Shown piece by piece: positions 63,420-64,000 of a stretch of DNA of 64,000 nucleotides (its first letter is position 1; the number at the start of each line of letters is the position of its first letter). The notes below the pieces were generated by a model that had not been told where the DNA came from, searched no databases, and saw only the letters and a list, made by a program, of their open reading frames with translations. A program made the position numbers and the translations under genes. Origin of the DNA: Micrasema longulum (lineage: Eukaryota; Arthropoda; Insecta; Trichoptera; Brachycentridae); assembly GCA_022494885.1 (NCBI GenBank), contig JAGVSM010001371.1, forward strand, positions 241,001 through 305,000, in the 5' to 3' direction.

Positions 63420-63500
63420 TTAACAAAGTGTATCTATATCCTTACCTCTGTTTTGTGGATTAAAGTATGAGTCGTCTTTTATTTCTATAATAAATTGTAC
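63420..63500. repeat. Penelope-like repeat scrap
   Basis: CCTTACCTCTGTTTTGTGGA then TTAAAGTATGAGTCGTCTTT matches the outer part of the 26440-26695 repeat, with the hairpin deleted. Confidence 0.4.
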
Positions 63501-64000
63501 CTGTGATTAAATATAAACCTATTTGTTATTTTTTTACACATTAAAAAAAATAAATTATATCCCCATAATGATTGAATTTTTTGTAAAGTATATTGGCGTT
63601 TAATAGTTTACTTTTATTTGTTCACTTACTGTATAGTCCTATATTTGAAGGGTTTATTTTTTCACGCAATATATTTTTTTAGTAAAAGGCACTGCGTGCC
63701 GTGTTTATTGAAAAAATGAATACCGGTTGTCTGTTTGTATTTGGACATAAGCAGTCACTGAGAAAATCAGGATTTTCCGTCTCATGTACATATGTAGATT
63801 GGGACACATTTCTTTATTGGTACTCGTATGAATCTAGCTTTCTCGGCTCTTTCTCTCGAAGAAAGAAATGATCAATTTTAAAAGAAAATTATTTTATATA
63901 CCGTTTCATTTTATATAATTTAAAAAGATTTCTTACATCCTGCCATAAGCAGCACCAGTACAGCCGGGACTAGAAGTAACGAGAGGGTGTTGGGTGTGTC
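63501..64000. other. gene-free end of window
   Basis: An L-A-like tail hairpin (AAAGGCACTGCGTGCCGTG, 63675) suggests LINE 3' UTR. The last ~80 bases are less AT-rich and run off the window. Nothing else was recognised. Confidence 0.35.

Overview
The window is nuclear DNA from an insect. It is AT-rich, has very low gene density, contains spliced genes with GT-AG introns, and is packed with arthropod-type LINE, SINE, MITE, LTR and Penelope-like debris. Some LINE 3' ends and an RTE 3' end (an AGGCCTTTATCCAGCAG-like motif near 58.45 kb) look like those of moths and other holometabolous insects, but the order cannot be fixed from sequence alone.

The only host genes I can support form one head-to-tail cluster on the + strand. 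It encodes secreted cysteine-rich proteins with peritrophin-A (CBM14-type) chitin-binding modules. Gene A is at 15495-15551 + 17826-18662 (297 aa). Gene B is at 26284-26325 + 30728-31572 and carries an apparent one-base deletion. Gene C is at 36372-36428 + 38995-39825 (295 aa). Gene D is at 49486-49542 + 50613-51491 (311 aa). All share one design: a short first exon that is essentially the signal peptide (57 nt in A, C and D; 42 nt in B), a phase-0 intron of 1.1-4.4 kb, and a second exon holding the rest of the protein with four cysteine blocks. A second copy of B's leader exon, with its upstream DNA, lies alone at 23507-23682. The proteins probably act outside the cell on chitin (peritrophic matrix or cuticle).

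Almost everything else is mobile DNA. A complete two-ORF non-LTR retrotransposon (40009-44776, - strand, 8-bp target duplication AAACAATA) lies inside a small TA-flanked inverted-repeat element just after gene C. A nearly identical 3' fragment of it is at 47121-47345. Truncated copies of about ten further LINE families (called L-A to L-K here for cross-reference) and RTE fragments occur throughout. Two tRNA-derived SINE families (SINE-A, SINE-B), a solo LTR (425-1036), a hAT-like MITE (4765-4961), several other MITEs, a pogo/Tigger end, a mariner transposase remnant and Penelope-like hairpins are also present.

The commonest repeat, called FBk here, has a monomer of about 392 bp. It occurs at more than a dozen sites as inverted (foldback) pairs, head-to-tail tandems and single arms, including inside the intron of gene A. 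At 53679-57130 a composite block is tandemly duplicated and holds a ~183-bp minisatellite, seven units in one copy and two in the other, each unit with a 12-bp-stem palindrome. Insertions nest up to three deep, which gives relative ages. Stretches described as empty are AT-rich DNA in which I recognised nothing.
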